The notes: a model not told the origin generated them from the sequence alone. Numbered from the stretch's first letter, positions 50,030 to 61,061 are shown. The stretch: 64,000 bases of DNA from Manis javanica (GCF_040802235.1 NC_133164.1:116330302-116394301), one strand, 5' to 3'. A program made the numbers and translations.

Positions 50030-50415
50030 CAGAACATTATTTGCTTCATAAAATCAGTTGGGATGTCTTCCATTCTCTTCTGCTATCTAATTTTTTTTCT
50101 ATTTATTGAAAGAATTTGAATGGAATTGGTATTATTTCTTCATAATACTCAGATATTTAATGGCAAGCTATTTGACAGTGGAGTTTTCTTAGTGAGGAGG
50201 ATTTTATCTATTAATTTAATTTACTTAATAAATATAGGATTCTTCAGGTTATCTATTTCTGATTGAATGACTTTTAGCATTTTCTCTTCTGAGAAATTTA
50301 TCAGCTTCATCAGTTCTTTTTGAAACAGCCCAGAGTTTTACATAATGACTTATTAATGTTTTCTTCTGTCTTCTCTTTATTTCTTTGTTTTATTTATTTT
50401 TCTATTTCCTATTGT
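50030..50415 (-). mobile_element. Old L1 ORF2 (RT region) fragment, antisense
   Basis: 'tttgcttcataaaatcagttggga', 'tgaatggaattggtattatttcttc', 'tataggattcttcaggttatctatttctg' and 'cagcttcatcagttctttttg' match the complement of the reverse-transcriptase/thumb part of an old L1. No open frame survives. Confidence 0.7.
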
Positions 50416-50984
50416 GATTTTGTTCTGTTATATTTGTTCTATGTCTAGGCATTTGAAGTTTTCGAAAGGTATAAGAGGAATTTTTGTCTCTACTTTATCC
50501 ACAGCTGAAGCTGGAAAAGAGGAAGGCTGTAAATATAATGACAGATATTTTTACAAACACAATTGTCATGACAAATGCATACTGACTAACTTGAGAGTTT
50601 GATAACCTTAATCTCTAAAATTCAGATTTAGTTGACATTAGATGGTCTCTGAAAAGTGGTCTAGAAAGATCACTTTGTAGCATTAACCTTTTCAAGAAAT
50701 CAAATAAATATTAAAATAATAATCCCATTCGTTATTTCAGAAACGCTAATATTTAATTTTCACCAGTGTGCATTTTTCTATACCTTGGTCCCTATTTCTC
50801 CTGTTATTGTACAGCTTACTGATTAAAGACTAGGGAAAAAAGACTATGGCTATTATTTCTCCTATGGACAATAAATGTGACGATGATAGTCAGGTTATAT
50901 AGTACAGCTGTGCAGTGAACAAGGGCATATATGAAAGATGAGCCAACAATGATAATTCTTGTTTCAAATCCTGAAGTTACAAAA
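50416..50984. other. Unassigned intergenic DNA
   Basis: A short gap before the split L1. A 62-codon frame at 50414-50602 has no recognisable domain. Confidence 0.35.
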
Positions 50985-51383
50985 TACCAACAGCATTCTT
51001 CAACAAACGAGAGAAAATTGTCCTAAAATTCATATGGAACCACAAAAGACCCCAAATACCCGAATAGCCAAAGCAAAACCTGAAAAGAAAGAATAAAGCA
51101 GGGGGAATTATGCTCCCTGACTTCAAGCTCTACTACAAAGACACAGTAATCAAGACAATTTGGTACTGGCACAAGAACAGACCCATAGACTAATGGAACA
51201 CACTAGAGAGCCCTGATATAAACCTAACCATATATAGTCAATTAATATATGATAAAGGAGCCATGGACATGCAATGGGGAAATGACAGCCTCTTCAACAG
51301 CTGGTGTTGACAAAACTGGACAGCTACATGCAAAAGAATGAAACCAGATTATTGTTTAACCACATACTAAAAAGTAAACTTGA
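50985..51383 (+). mobile_element. Host L1, 5' half, split by later insertion
   Basis: Late ORF2 sequence: 'ttcatatggaaccacaaaagaccc', 'ctactacaaagacacagtaatcaagacaatttgg' and 'acaaaactggacagctacatgc'. It stops at 51383 and resumes without loss at 57747 (aligned against 55500-55580 of the younger L1). It is 5'-truncated in ORF2 and full of stops. The last 15 bp (51369-51383) are the left copy of the target-site duplication. Confidence 0.9.
51369..51383. repeat. Left target-site duplication
   Basis: aaaaagtaaacttga here equals 57732-57746. The pair brackets the L1 plus env composite. The leading A bases are ambiguous because the right copy abuts a poly-A tail, so the secure length is about 10-15 bp. 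Confidence 0.85.
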
Positions 51384-51637
51384 GATATTGGAGCCGAGAT
51401 GGTGGCATGAGTAGAGCAGCAGAAATCTCTTCCCAAAACCACATATATCTATGAAAATATAACAAAGACAACTATTCCTAAAATAGAGACCAGACGACAC
51501 AGGACAACATCCAGACCACATCCACACCTGCGAGAAACCAGCACATCGCGAAGGGGGAGAGGAAGGCCACAAACCAACAAGAAGGAAAGCTCTTCCAGCT
51601 GTAACTTGTACCAGCTCTGCAAACTATCTCTATCACC
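51384..51637 (+). promoter_or_regulatory. L1 5' UTR, short
   Basis: Starts at or just before 'ggagccgagatggtgg', the usual L1 5' terminus. It runs 254 bp to the ORF1 ATG at 51638. It would hold the internal RNA polymerase II promoter, with a YY1-like GATGG core near the start. It is much shorter than the L1 5' UTRs I know from related mammals, and lacks a GC-rich middle part. Internal deletion or splicing before retrotransposition could explain this. Confidence 0.6.
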
Positions 51638-52490
51638 ATGAAAAGGCAAAACTACAGGCAGACAAAGATCACAGAGTCAACACGTGAGAAGGAGACAGAC
51701 CTAACCAGTCTGTCTGAAAAAGGAGTCAAAATAAAAATCATGAACATGCTGATGGAGATGCAGAGAAAAATGCAAGAGCAATGGGATGAAGTCCGGAGGG
51801 AGATCACATATGCCAGGAAGGAGATTACAGAAGTGAAACAAACCCTGGAAGGATTTATAAGCAGAATGGATAAGATGCAAGAGGCTATTAAAGGAATAGA
51901 AATCAGAGAACAGGAATGTATAGAAGCTGACATAGAGAGAGATAAAAGGATCTCCAGGAACAAAACAATACTAAGAGAACTGTGTGACCAATCCAAAAGG
52001 AACAATATCAGTATGATAGGGGTACCAGAAGAAGAAGAGAGAGGAAAAGGGATAGAAAGTCTCTTTGAAGAAATAATTGTTGAAAACTTTCCCTAACTGG
52101 GGGAGGAAATAATCGAACAGACCACGGAAATACACAGAACCCCCAACAGAAAGGATCCAAGGAGGATAACACCAAGGCACATAATAACATGGCAAGGATC
52201 AAGGACAAGGAAAGAGTTTTCAAGGCAGCTAGAGAGAAAAAGGTCACCTATAAAGGAAAACCGATCAGGCTATCATCAGACTTCTCAACAGAAACCCTCA
52301 GGCCAGAAGAGAATGGCATGATATATTTAATACAATGAAACAGAAGGGCCTTGAACCAAGGTTACTGTATCCAGCACAACTATCATTTAAATATGATGGT
52401 GGGATTAAACAATTCCCAGACAAGCAAAAGCTGAGGGAATTTGCTTCCCACAAACCACCTCTACAGGGCATCTTACAGGGACTGCTCTAG
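51638..52490 (+). pseudogene. L1 ORF1 (RNA-binding protein) pseudogene
   Basis: ORF1p is the trimeric RNA chaperone of the L1 ribonucleoprotein. The first 152 codons are open: a basic N-terminus, then a charged coiled coil from about residue 35 to 115 rich in E, K, Q and R, then the start of the RRM ('NNISMIGVPEEEERGKGIE'). A stop (taa, 52094-52096) follows 'VENFP'. Beyond it the RRM and C-terminal domain are still readable in other frames, including 'RTPNRKDPRRITPRHII' and 'VTYKGKPIRLSSDFSTET'. The family stop is at 52488. The length is not a multiple of three, confirming at least one frameshift. Non-functional. Confidence 0.9.
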
Positions 52491-52667
52491 ATGGGAGCAC
52501 TCCTAGAAGGAGCACAGAACAAAACACCCAACATATGAAGAAATGAGGAGGAGGAATAAGAAGGGAGAGAAGAAAAGAATCTCCAGACAGTGTATATAAC
52601 AGCTCAATAAGCGAGCTAAGTTAGGCAGTAAGATACTAAAGAGGCTAACCTTGAACATTTGGTAACC
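52491..52667 (+). other. L1 inter-ORF spacer
   Basis: Purine-rich sequence between the ORF1 stop and the first in-frame ATG of ORF2, with no separate gene. Confidence 0.7.
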
Positions 52668-55600
52668 ATGAATTTAAAGCCTGCAATGGCAATAAGTACA
52701 TATCTCTCAATAGTCACCCTAAATGTAAATGGACTTAATGCACCAATCAAAAGACACAGAGTAACAGGCTGAATAAAAAAGCAAGACCCATCTATATGCT
52801 GCTTACAAGAGACTCACCTCAAACCCAAAGACATGCACAGACTAAAAGTCAAGGGATGGAAAAACATATTTCAGGCAAAAAACAGCAAGAAGAAAGCAGG
52901 GGTTGCAGTACTAATATCAGACAAAATAGACTTCAAAACAAAGAAAGTAACGAGATAAAGAAGGACACTACATAATGATAAAAGGCTCAGTCCAACAAGA
53001 GGATATAACCATTCTAATATATATGCACACAACACAGGAGCACCAGCATATGTGAAACAAATACTAACAGAACTAAAGGGGAAAATATAATGCAATGCAT
53101 TCATTTTAGGAGACTTCAACACACCACTCACCCCAAAGGATAGATCCACCGGGCAGAAAATAAGTAAGGACACAGAGGCACTGAACAACACAGTAGAACA
53201 GATGGACCTAATAGACATCTATAGAACTCTACATCCAAAAGCAACAGGATATACATTCTTCTCAAGTGCACATGGTACATTCTCCAGAATAGACCACATA
53301 CTAGCCCACAAAAAGAGCCTCAGTAAATTCCAAAATATTGAAATTCTACCAACCAATTTTTCAGACCACAAAGGTATAAAACTAGAAATAAATTCTACAA
53401 AGAAAAGAGAAAAGCTCACAAACACATGGAGGCTTAAGAACATGCTTCTAAATAATCAATGGATCAATGAACAAATCAAAATAGAGATCAAGGAATATAT
53501 AGAAACAAATGACAACAACAACACAAAGCCCCAACTGCTGTTGGAAGCAGCAAAAGCAGTCTTAAGAGGAATGTATATAGCGATCCAGGCACACTTGAAG
53601 ACGGAAGAATAATCCCAAATGAATAGTCTAACATCACAATTATCAAAACTGGAAAAAGAAGAACAAATGAGGCCTAAAGTCAGCAGAAGGAGGGACATAA
53701 TAAAGATCAGAAAAGAAATAAACAAAATTGAGAAGAATAAAACAATAGCAAAAATCAATGAAACCAAGAGCTGTTTCTTTGAGAAAATAAACAAAATAGA
53801 GAAGCCTCTAGCCAAACTTATTAAGAGAAAAGGGAATTAACACAAATCAACAGAATCAGAAACGATTACGGAAAAACCATGACAGACTCCACAGAAATAC
53901 AAAGAATTATTAAAGACTACTATGAAAACCTATATGCCAACAAGCTGGAAAACCTAGAAGAAATGGACAACTTCCTAGAAAAATACAACCTTCCAAGGCT
54001 GACCAAGGAAGAAACACAAAAGTTAAACAAACCAATTATGAGCAAAGAAATTGAAATGGTAATCAAAAAACTACCCAAGAACAAAAACCCCAGGCCATAC
54101 GGATTTACCTCAGAATTTTATCATACACACAGAGAAGACATAATACCCAATCTCCTTAAAGTTTTCCGAAAAATAGAAGAGGAGGGGATACTCCCAAACT
54201 CATTCTATGAAGTCAGCATCACCCTAATACCAAAACCAGGCAAAGACCCCACCAAAAAAGAAAATTACAGACCAATATCCCTGATGAACATAGTTGCAAA
54301 AATACTCAATAAAATATTAGCAAACCGAATTCAAAAACATACCAAAAGGATCATACACCATGACCAAGTGGCATTCATCCCAGGGATGCAAAGATGATAC
54401 AACATTCGAAAATCCATCAACATCATCCACCACATCAACAAAAAGAAAGACAAAAACCACATGATCATCTCCATAGATGTTGAAAAAGCATTTGACAAAA
54501 TTCAACATCCATTCATGATAAAAACTGTCAGCAAAATGGGAATAGAGGGCAAGTACCTCAACATAAAAAAAGACCATATATGATAAACCCACAGCCAACA
54601 TTGTACTGAACAGCGAGAGGCTGAAAGTTTTTCCTCTGAGATCGGGAACTAGACAGGGATGCCCACTCTCCCCACTTTATTTAACAGAATACTGGAGGTC
54701 CTAGCCACAGCAATCAGACAAAACAAAGAAATACAAGGAATCCAGATTGGTAAAGAAGAACTTACACTGTCACTAATTGCAAATGACATGATATTGTAAA
54801 CAAAAAACCCTAAAGACGCCACTCCAAAACTACTAGAACTGATACCGGAATACAGCAAAGTTGCAGGATACAAAATTAACACACAGAAATCTGTAGCTTT
54901 CCTATACACTAACAGTGAACTAATAGAAAGAGAAATCAGGAAAACAATTCCATTCACAATTGCATCAAAAAGAATAAAATACCTAGGAATAAACCTAACA
55001 AAGAAGTGAAAGACCTATACCCTGAAAACTACAAGTCACTCTTAAGATAAATTAAAGAGGACACTAAAAAATGGAAACTCATCCCACGCTCATGGCTAGG
55101 AAGAATTAATATCGTCAAAATGGCCATCCTGCCCAAAGTAATAAACAGATTTGAAGCAATCCCTATCAAATTACCGGCAACATTCTTCAATGAACTGTAA
55201 CAAATAATTCAAAAATTCATATGGAAACACCAAAGACCCCGAATAGCCAAAGGAATCCTGAAAAAGAAGAATAAAGTAGGGGGGATCTCACTCCCCAACA
55301 TGAAGCTCTACTACAAAGCCATAGTAATCAAGACAATTTGGTACCGGCACAAGAACAGAGCCAGAGTCCAATGGAACAGATTAGAGACTCCAGACATTAA
55401 CCCAAACATATATGGTCAATTAGAATTTGATAAAGGAGCCATGGACATACAATGGCAAAATGACAGTCTCTTCAACAGATGGTGCTGGCAAAACTGGACA
55501 GCTACATGTAAGAGAATGAAACTGGATCACTGTGTAACCCCATACACAAAAGTAAATTCAAAATGGATCAAAGACCTGAATGTAAGTCATGAAACCATAA

Positions 55601-56504
55601 AACTCTTGGAAAAAAACATAGGCAAAAATCTCTTAGTTGTGAACATTAGCGACTTCTTCATGAATATATCTCCCTGGGCAAGGAAAACAACAGCAAAAAT
55701 GAACAAGTGGGACTATATTAAGCTGAAAAGCTTCTGTACAGTAAAAGACACCATCAATAGACCAAAAAGGAACCCTGCAGTATGGGAGAATATATTTGTA
55801 AATGACAGATCCGATAAAGGCTTTGCATCCAAAATATAAAAAGAGCTCACATGCCTCAACAAACAAAAAACAAATAATCGAATGAAAAAATGGGCAGAGG
55901 AACTGAACAGACAGTTCTCCAAAAAAGAATTACAGATGGCCAACAGACACCTGAAAAGATGTTCCACATTGTTAATTATCAGAGAAATGTAAATTAAAAC
56001 TACAATGAGGTATCACTTCACACCAGTAAGGATGGCTGTCATCCAAAAGACAAACAACAACAAATGTTGGCGAGGCTGTGGAGAAAGGGGAACCCTCCTA
56101 CAGTGCTGGTGGGAATGTAAATTAGTTCAGCCATTGTGGAAAGCAGTATGGAGGTTCATCAAAATGCTCAATACAGACTTACCATTTAACCCAGGAATTC
56201 CACTCCTAGGAATTTACCCTAAGAACGCAGCAATCTAGTTTGAGAAAGACAGATGCACCCCATGTTTATCACAGCACTATTTACAATAGCCAAGAATTGG
56301 AAGCAACCTAAATGTCCATCGGTAGATGAATGGATAAAGAAGATGTGGTACATATACACAATGGAATACTACTCAGCCATAAGAAGAGGGCAATTCCTAC
56401 CATTTGCAGCAACATGGATGGAGCTGGAGGGTATTATGCTTAGTGAAATAAGCCAAGCGGAGAAAGAGAAATACCAAATGATTTCACTTATCTGTGGAGT
56501 ATAA
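52668..56504 (+). pseudogene. L1 ORF2 (endonuclease/reverse transcriptase) pseudogene
   Basis: ORF2p nicks DNA and reverse-transcribes L1 RNA at the nick. The frame can start at 52668 or, more like the family, at 52686 ('MAISTYLSIVTLNVNGLNAP'), giving about 1,270 codons. Endonuclease motifs are visible: QETHLKPKD, LGDFNTPL, RIDHILAHK and SDHKGIKLEI. Reverse-transcriptase motifs include [30 protein letters not shown] and [10 protein letters not shown]. The catalytic FADD box reads I-A-N-D (AAT at 54782-54784), so an essential aspartate is lost. Stops are seen at 52770 and 54394 (both where Trp is expected) and just after the IAND box. There are frameshifts near 53612 and a shortened segment near 54570. 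The C-terminal cysteine region is in 56005-56238. It ends at ...SLICGV. Confidence 0.93.
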
Positions 56505-56855
56505 GAACAAAGGAAAAACTGAAGGAACAAAACAGCAGTGGAATCACAGAACTGAAGAATGGACTAACAGGTACCAAAGGGAAAGGGACTGGGGAGGATG
56601 GGTGGGTAGGGAGGGATAAGTAGGGGGAGAAGAAGCGGGGTATTAAGATTAGCATGCATAATGGGGGGGTGGAAAAAAGGGGAGGGCTGTACAACACATA
56701 GAAGACAGGTAGTGATTCTACAACATTTTGCTATGCTGATGGCCAGTGACTGTAAAGTGGTTTATAGGGGGGACCTGCTATAGGGGAGAGCCTACTAAAC
56801 ATAATATTCTTCATGTAAGTGTAGATTAATGATAAAAAATAAAAATAAAATAAAA
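56505..56855 (+). other. L1 3' UTR with G-quadruplex motif
   Basis: Same 3' UTR family as at 8.6, 12.5 and 40.0 kb. At 56600-56615 four GGG runs are separated by loops of 1, 2 and 1 nt, an ideal G-quadruplex pattern. The end has only a weak A-rich tail ('gataaaaaataaaaataaaataaaag') and a poor polyadenylation context, which would favour read-through into downstream DNA. Confidence 0.85.
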
Positions 56856-57018
56856 GAAATACAGTTTAAAAATGGGGATTACTCCCTGATAGGATAAAAC
56901 TAACTGTAAATCAATGATTATTGCATGCTTTAAATATCCTTAAGTTTGATCACTTAAAGGGTGTCAGATAATCGGATATGGAGGTACATTTTTCTGATAA
57001 TATTCCTTTCTCTTAAAA
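56856..57018 (+). other. 163-bp non-L1 sequence in the insertion
   Basis: Lies between the L1 tail and the A-run at the head of the env-derived unit. It resembles no L1, env or LTR sequence elsewhere in the window. Because it is inside the TSD-bounded insertion it was probably carried from the source locus as a 3' transduction, or is an earlier part of the composite. It ends in 'cctttctcttaaaaaaaaaa'. Confidence 0.6.
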
Positions 57019-57725
57019 AAAAAAGCAGTTCCTGTTTGGTGACCTCCAATGAGTTCTACAGAATGGTATAAAGGGCATATCAGAGTGTGGGCAAAGGGTC
57101 TGTTTGTGTTTATACAGAGGATCAAAGCCTAATTTGGCTACCCAGAAAATGAACTAAGATGCAATATGAAGAAGAACTTCCAACATCAGCACTCTCTGGA
57201 AGAGTCATTCCAGAAAATGATCATCCAAAAATCTCAACAAAGATCCAGACGATGCTGCAGTTGTAGCTGCATTCATCCCACCAATTCCTGGACTTGCCAT
57301 TGGAATGAAGAAGGAGATATCTATGCTGGCCTGTGCATACAGTAAAAGAACAAATTTGACTGGATCTATACTTTTGGAACTCAACCAAGAATTAGGAGAA
57401 GTGAAGGTTTTAGTGCTCCAAAATCTTATGACTACAGAATATCTACTGTTAAAAGAACATATGGGATGTGAACAGTCCCCAGGAATGGGTTGTTTTAATC
57501 TGTCTGATTTCTCTCAGACTGTTCCAAGTTCAGTTGGACAATATCCACCATATCATAGATAAGTTTTCACAAATGCCTAGGGTGCCTCACTGGTTTTCTT
57601 GGTTCCCTGGAGATGGCTGGTAATTACAGGTCTGCTTTGGTTATATAACTGTATTCCTATTATGTTAATGTGTGTACGCAATTTAATTAGTAGTTTAAAA
57701 CCTATACATGCTTAAGTTACTCTAA
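57019..57725 (+). mobile_element. Retroviral env-derived unit, copy A, 3'-truncated
   Basis: Starts after an A10 run with 'gcagttcctgt' and ends in a short A-rich tail (57725-57736) directly before the right TSD. It matches the minus-strand unit at 63980-63300 along its length. It stops earlier, before the LTR part, without an AATAAA upstream, so it was polyadenylated at an atypical site or primed internally. It holds the env remnant described separately. Confidence 0.8.
57305..57562 (+). pseudogene. Endogenous retroviral Env (TM subunit) remnant
   Basis: An 85-codon open frame resembling the ectodomain of a gammaretrovirus-like transmembrane Env subunit. It has a heptad-like leucine helix (about residues 20-45), 'VLQNLMTTEYLLLKEHMGC', then a cysteine motif. 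The usual C-x6-CC reads C-x6-G-C at residues 69-77 (CEQSPGMGC). A frame break follows about 10 residues later. The continuing helix and membrane-proximal part are readable only in another frame, up to about 57640. Surface subunit and start are absent. No function is expected. The endogenous family was not named; assignment is by motif only. Confidence 0.6.
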
Positions 57726-57731
57726 AGAAAA

Positions 57732-57746
57732 AAAAAGTAAACTTGA
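57732..57746. repeat. Right target-site duplication
   Basis: aaaaagtaaacttga matching 51369-51383, immediately after the composite's poly-A. It is followed without a gap by the rest of the host L1 ('aatggattaaagatttgaatg'). Confidence 0.85.
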
Positions 57747-59052
57747 AATGGATTAAAGATTTGAATGTAAATCATGAAACCATAAAACTCTTTGAAGACA
57801 GCATAGGCAAACACCTTCTGAATATAAGCATGAGCAACTTCTTCCTGAATCTATCTCCTCGAGAAAGGGAAACAAAAGCAAAAATGAACTCATGGTTCTA
57901 CATCAAACTAAAAAAGCTTCTGTATGGCAAAGGACATCATCAACAAAACAAAAAGGCATCTTACAGTGTGGGAGAATATGTTTGTAAGTGACATATTCGA
58001 CAAGGGGTTAACATCCAAAATATATGAAGAACTTACACACCTCAACACGCAAAAAGCAAATAACCCAATTAACAAACGGGCAGAAGATATAAGGAGAGTT
58101 CTCCAAAGAAGAAATTCAGATGGGCAACACACGCATGAAAAGATGCTTCACATCACTAATCATCAGGGAAATGCAAATTAAAACCACAATGAGATATCAC
58201 CTCACACCAGTAAGGAGGGCCAGCATTGAAAAGACTAAGAAGTACAAATGCTGGCAAGGATGCGGAGAAAGGGGAACCCTTCTACAGTGCTGGTGGGCAG
58301 GTAAGCTAGTTCAACCATTCTGGTAAGCAAGATGGAGGTTCCTCAAAAAACTAAAAATAGAAATACCATTTGACCCCAGAATCCCATTCCTTGGAATATA
58401 CCCAATGAATACAACTTCTCAGATTCAAAAAGACATATGCACCCCTATGTTTATTGCAGCACTTTTTACAATAGCCAAGATACGGAAGCAACCTAAGTGT
58501 CCATCTGTAGATGAATGAATAAAGAAAAGGTGGTACATATATACAATGGAATACTATTCAGCCATAAGAAAGAAACAAATCCTACCATATGCAACAACAT
58601 GAATGGAGCTGGAGGACATTATGCTCAGTGAAATAAGCCAGGCAGAGAAAGACAAATGTCAAATGATTTCCCTCATTTGTGGAGTATAACAATGAAGTAA
58701 AACTGAAGGAACAAAATGGCAGCCGACTCAGAGACTCCAAGAATGAACTAGTGGTTACCAAAGGGGAGGGGTATGAGAGGGTAGGTGGGGAGGGAGTGAG
58801 AAGGGGACTGAAGGGTATTATGTTTAGTACACATGGTGTGATGGATCATGGGGAGCACAGTGTATCACAGAGAAGGGACATCTTCTGGCATCTTGCTACA
58901 CTGATGGACAGTGACTGCATTGGGGTATGGGTGGGGACTTGATAATATTGGTAAATGTAGTAACCACATTGCTTTTTCATGTGAAACCTTTATAAGAGTA
59001 TATATCAATCATACCTTAATAATAAAGAAAGAAAGAAATAAAGAAGGAAAAA
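57747..59052 (+). mobile_element. Host L1, 3' half
   Basis: Continuation of 50985-51383: late ORF2 ('aatcatgaaaccataaaactc', 'atgcaaattaaaaccacaatgagatatcacctcacacc', 'tggtacatatatacaatggaatactattcagcc'), stop near 58687 ('tttgtggagtataac') and 3' UTR. The tail is 'ccttaataataaagaaagaaagaaataaagaaggaaaaaaagg'. Several frames (57743-57991, 57924-58181, 58120-58326) are pieces of broken ORF2. The 3' UTR G-rich tract at about 58762-58793 parallels that of the younger copies. Confidence 0.9.
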
Positions 59053-59985
59053 AAGGTTAAAAAATGTTACAGACTTTTCTAAGTTCTTGTGACATTCCAC
59101 AAAAGTATCTTTATTGTTAAAAATATGTACATGCATATTTTCAATCTCCTAAAATATTTTCATACCTCTTTTCTTCTGAAAATAAATTATTGGTCCAATT
59201 AGAAGCTCTGTTTATTTATTTGTATTGTGCTAATTAAATGTGATGAGTGTAATAAAAGTCTCTCAGTGGATAATGCTTGAGAACATTATCAAATGGCTTG
59301 GTAATGATTCATTCATCCGGAGTAGTCATATCTATCTTTATTTGTCTAATCACTAGCACACTTTTCAATTTGTTCAGATCATTACCTCTGGCGTGTCCCA
59401 CAATACTTCTGGGGCCCAAGAATTTAGCTAAAAATTCTAAAAAAATAAAGCATCAGTTGCTGTCAAATTGCTATTTTTATCTAAACTACAGAAAGAATTA
59501 TTTGGACTATAAGCCATACATACTGGGTGAATATACACCAAGAAGTTTAATATCTTCTGTAAATATTAAATGTTTTAGAAAATGTTCTGCATAGAATACA
59601 GAATGTTTCTGTATTACAGGTATATTTACATGCAAGTAGAATTACTATAAAAAGTCAATTCCTGCATAATTCTTTATAGTATCTTTATTTACATTAATTT
59701 TTCTTTAATCTTTCATTAATGCTAAGTCCTTCACAATAAAGATTTTATTTTTTGTTTATTTATTTATTTATTTGATCTGGATAGTGTTGTACTGTCATAG
59801 TAACACGGCCATAAAAGACATAGAATGTGGTAATTTTCATGTAAGACATGCATTTAATGTGTATTTGGCCAATATAATTACATTTATTTCTATAATTCTG
59901 TTGTTCAGATTTTTTAAATTATTCTAATAACATTAAATAGATTTTTGCATGCCTACCATCTGACATGTACTGTCTTCCATGGTAT
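59053..59985. other. Unassigned AT-rich intergenic DNA
   Basis: No gene. A (TTTA)n run lies at about 59753-59774. The 105-codon frame 59277-59594 has no recognisable domain. Confidence 0.4.
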
Positions 59986-59989
59986 TAAT

Positions 59990-60235
59990 AACACCTAATT
60001 TTTATTAAGTGTTACTATGTCTCAGGCATTATGCTAACCATTTTAAGAGGATTTTTGAAATATATTACAATCCTATGATTGTCAGTCTATTTTAAGCTCC
60101 ACATTATAGATGAAGCAGAGGTTTATCGAAGATGAATGAGTTACTCTGAGGAAATACTTCTAAGAAGTGGCAGAGTTAAAATTTGAATCTGGTCATTTGG
60201 GTAACAGCATCTAATAGCCTAAACCACTGCTTTTG
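59990..60235 (-). repeat. MIR SINE, nearly full length, antisense
   Basis: 'ctaatttttattaagtgttactatgtctcaggcattatgctaacc', 'ttatagatgaagcagaggttta', 'gaagtggcagagttaaaatttgaatctggtc' and 'agcctaaaccactgctt' follow the reverse complement of MIR from tail to tRNA-like head. Confidence 0.8.
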
Positions 60236-60554
60236 CTACTCAATTCACATAACAAGATCTTGAGAAATATTTTTCTAAAAGCCACTATTTTATAGATACA
60301 GAAAAATTTGATGTGTTAATTTTGTATTCCTCTCCTAATGTACATCCCTGGTCATACCTAACAATGGAGAGAGGACTTCTGTCTTTTGGACAGAAAGGAC
60401 ATTATTAACAATAATGCTTCTCTTGATTCCAAGCCAGAAGAGTACCTTCCCGGCAGTGGTAGTGAGTCAAGCAGGTAGTTAGTTACCTAATAACTGGTGC
60501 AAGTGAGTGGAGGAAGCAGCAAGCCCTAACCATAGCAACCACTCATGATTTTTT
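60236..60554. other. Unassigned intergenic DNA
   Basis: Nothing recognised. Confidence 0.4.
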
Positions 60555-61058
60555 CCTATACTTGTCTTGCTTTTTGTGGAATGCTGTATAAATGAAACTA
60601 CCAGATATAGTCTTTTGTGTCTCATTTCTTTTCCTCACCACAATCTTTGTGAGAATTATCGGAGTGGGTTTGTGCATCATTAGTTTTGTTTTCTTTTTAC
60701 TGCTGAGTAATTCATTATTATGTACATATACTATCATTAGTTTATCCTTTGAATAGATAAATGGCATGTAATAGGGATGCTTCTAGTTTGGGTTATTTTC
60801 AATAAAGTTTCAATGAGCAATTGTGTAAGAGTCTTGGGTGAATATACGTTTTTATTTCTTTTGTTAAGATGAAATAGGATGAGTATGGTAATGTGGGAAA
60901 GTGTTTATTCAAGCTTTTAAAAAATTGCTGAACTGTTTTTTCAGGTGGCTATAAAATGTTTATTTCACCAAGTGTGTGGGTGCCTAATTGCTCCATATCC
61001 TTGCTAAAATTGGTGTTGCATGACTTAAAATTTTAGCCATATCAGTATCATTAAGGGT
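60555..61058 (-). mobile_element. Old L1M fragment, antisense
   Basis: 'gctgtataaatgaaactaccagatatagtcttttgtgtctc', 'ctgctgagtaattcattattatg', 'tcaataaagtttcaatgagcaattg' and 'attgctgaactgttttttcagg' are the complement of an L1M 3' ORF2/UTR region. No coding frame is left. Confidence 0.8.
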
Positions 61059-61061
61059 TTT

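Larger units (their letters stand above)
51384..56855 (+). mobile_element. Near full-length, inactive L1
   Basis: A complete L1 layout of about 5.5 kb. It has a 5' end with 'ggagccgagatggtggcatgag', ORF1 (51638-52490), an inter-ORF spacer, ORF2 (52668 or 52686 to 56504) and a 3' UTR ending in an A-rich tail near 56836-56855. It inserted into an older L1 of the same broad lineage, with TSDs. ORF1 and ORF2 both carry nonsense and frameshift lesions, so it is not autonomous now. The 5' UTR is only about 250 bp. The insertion continues past the L1 tail into foreign sequence. Confidence 0.92.
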
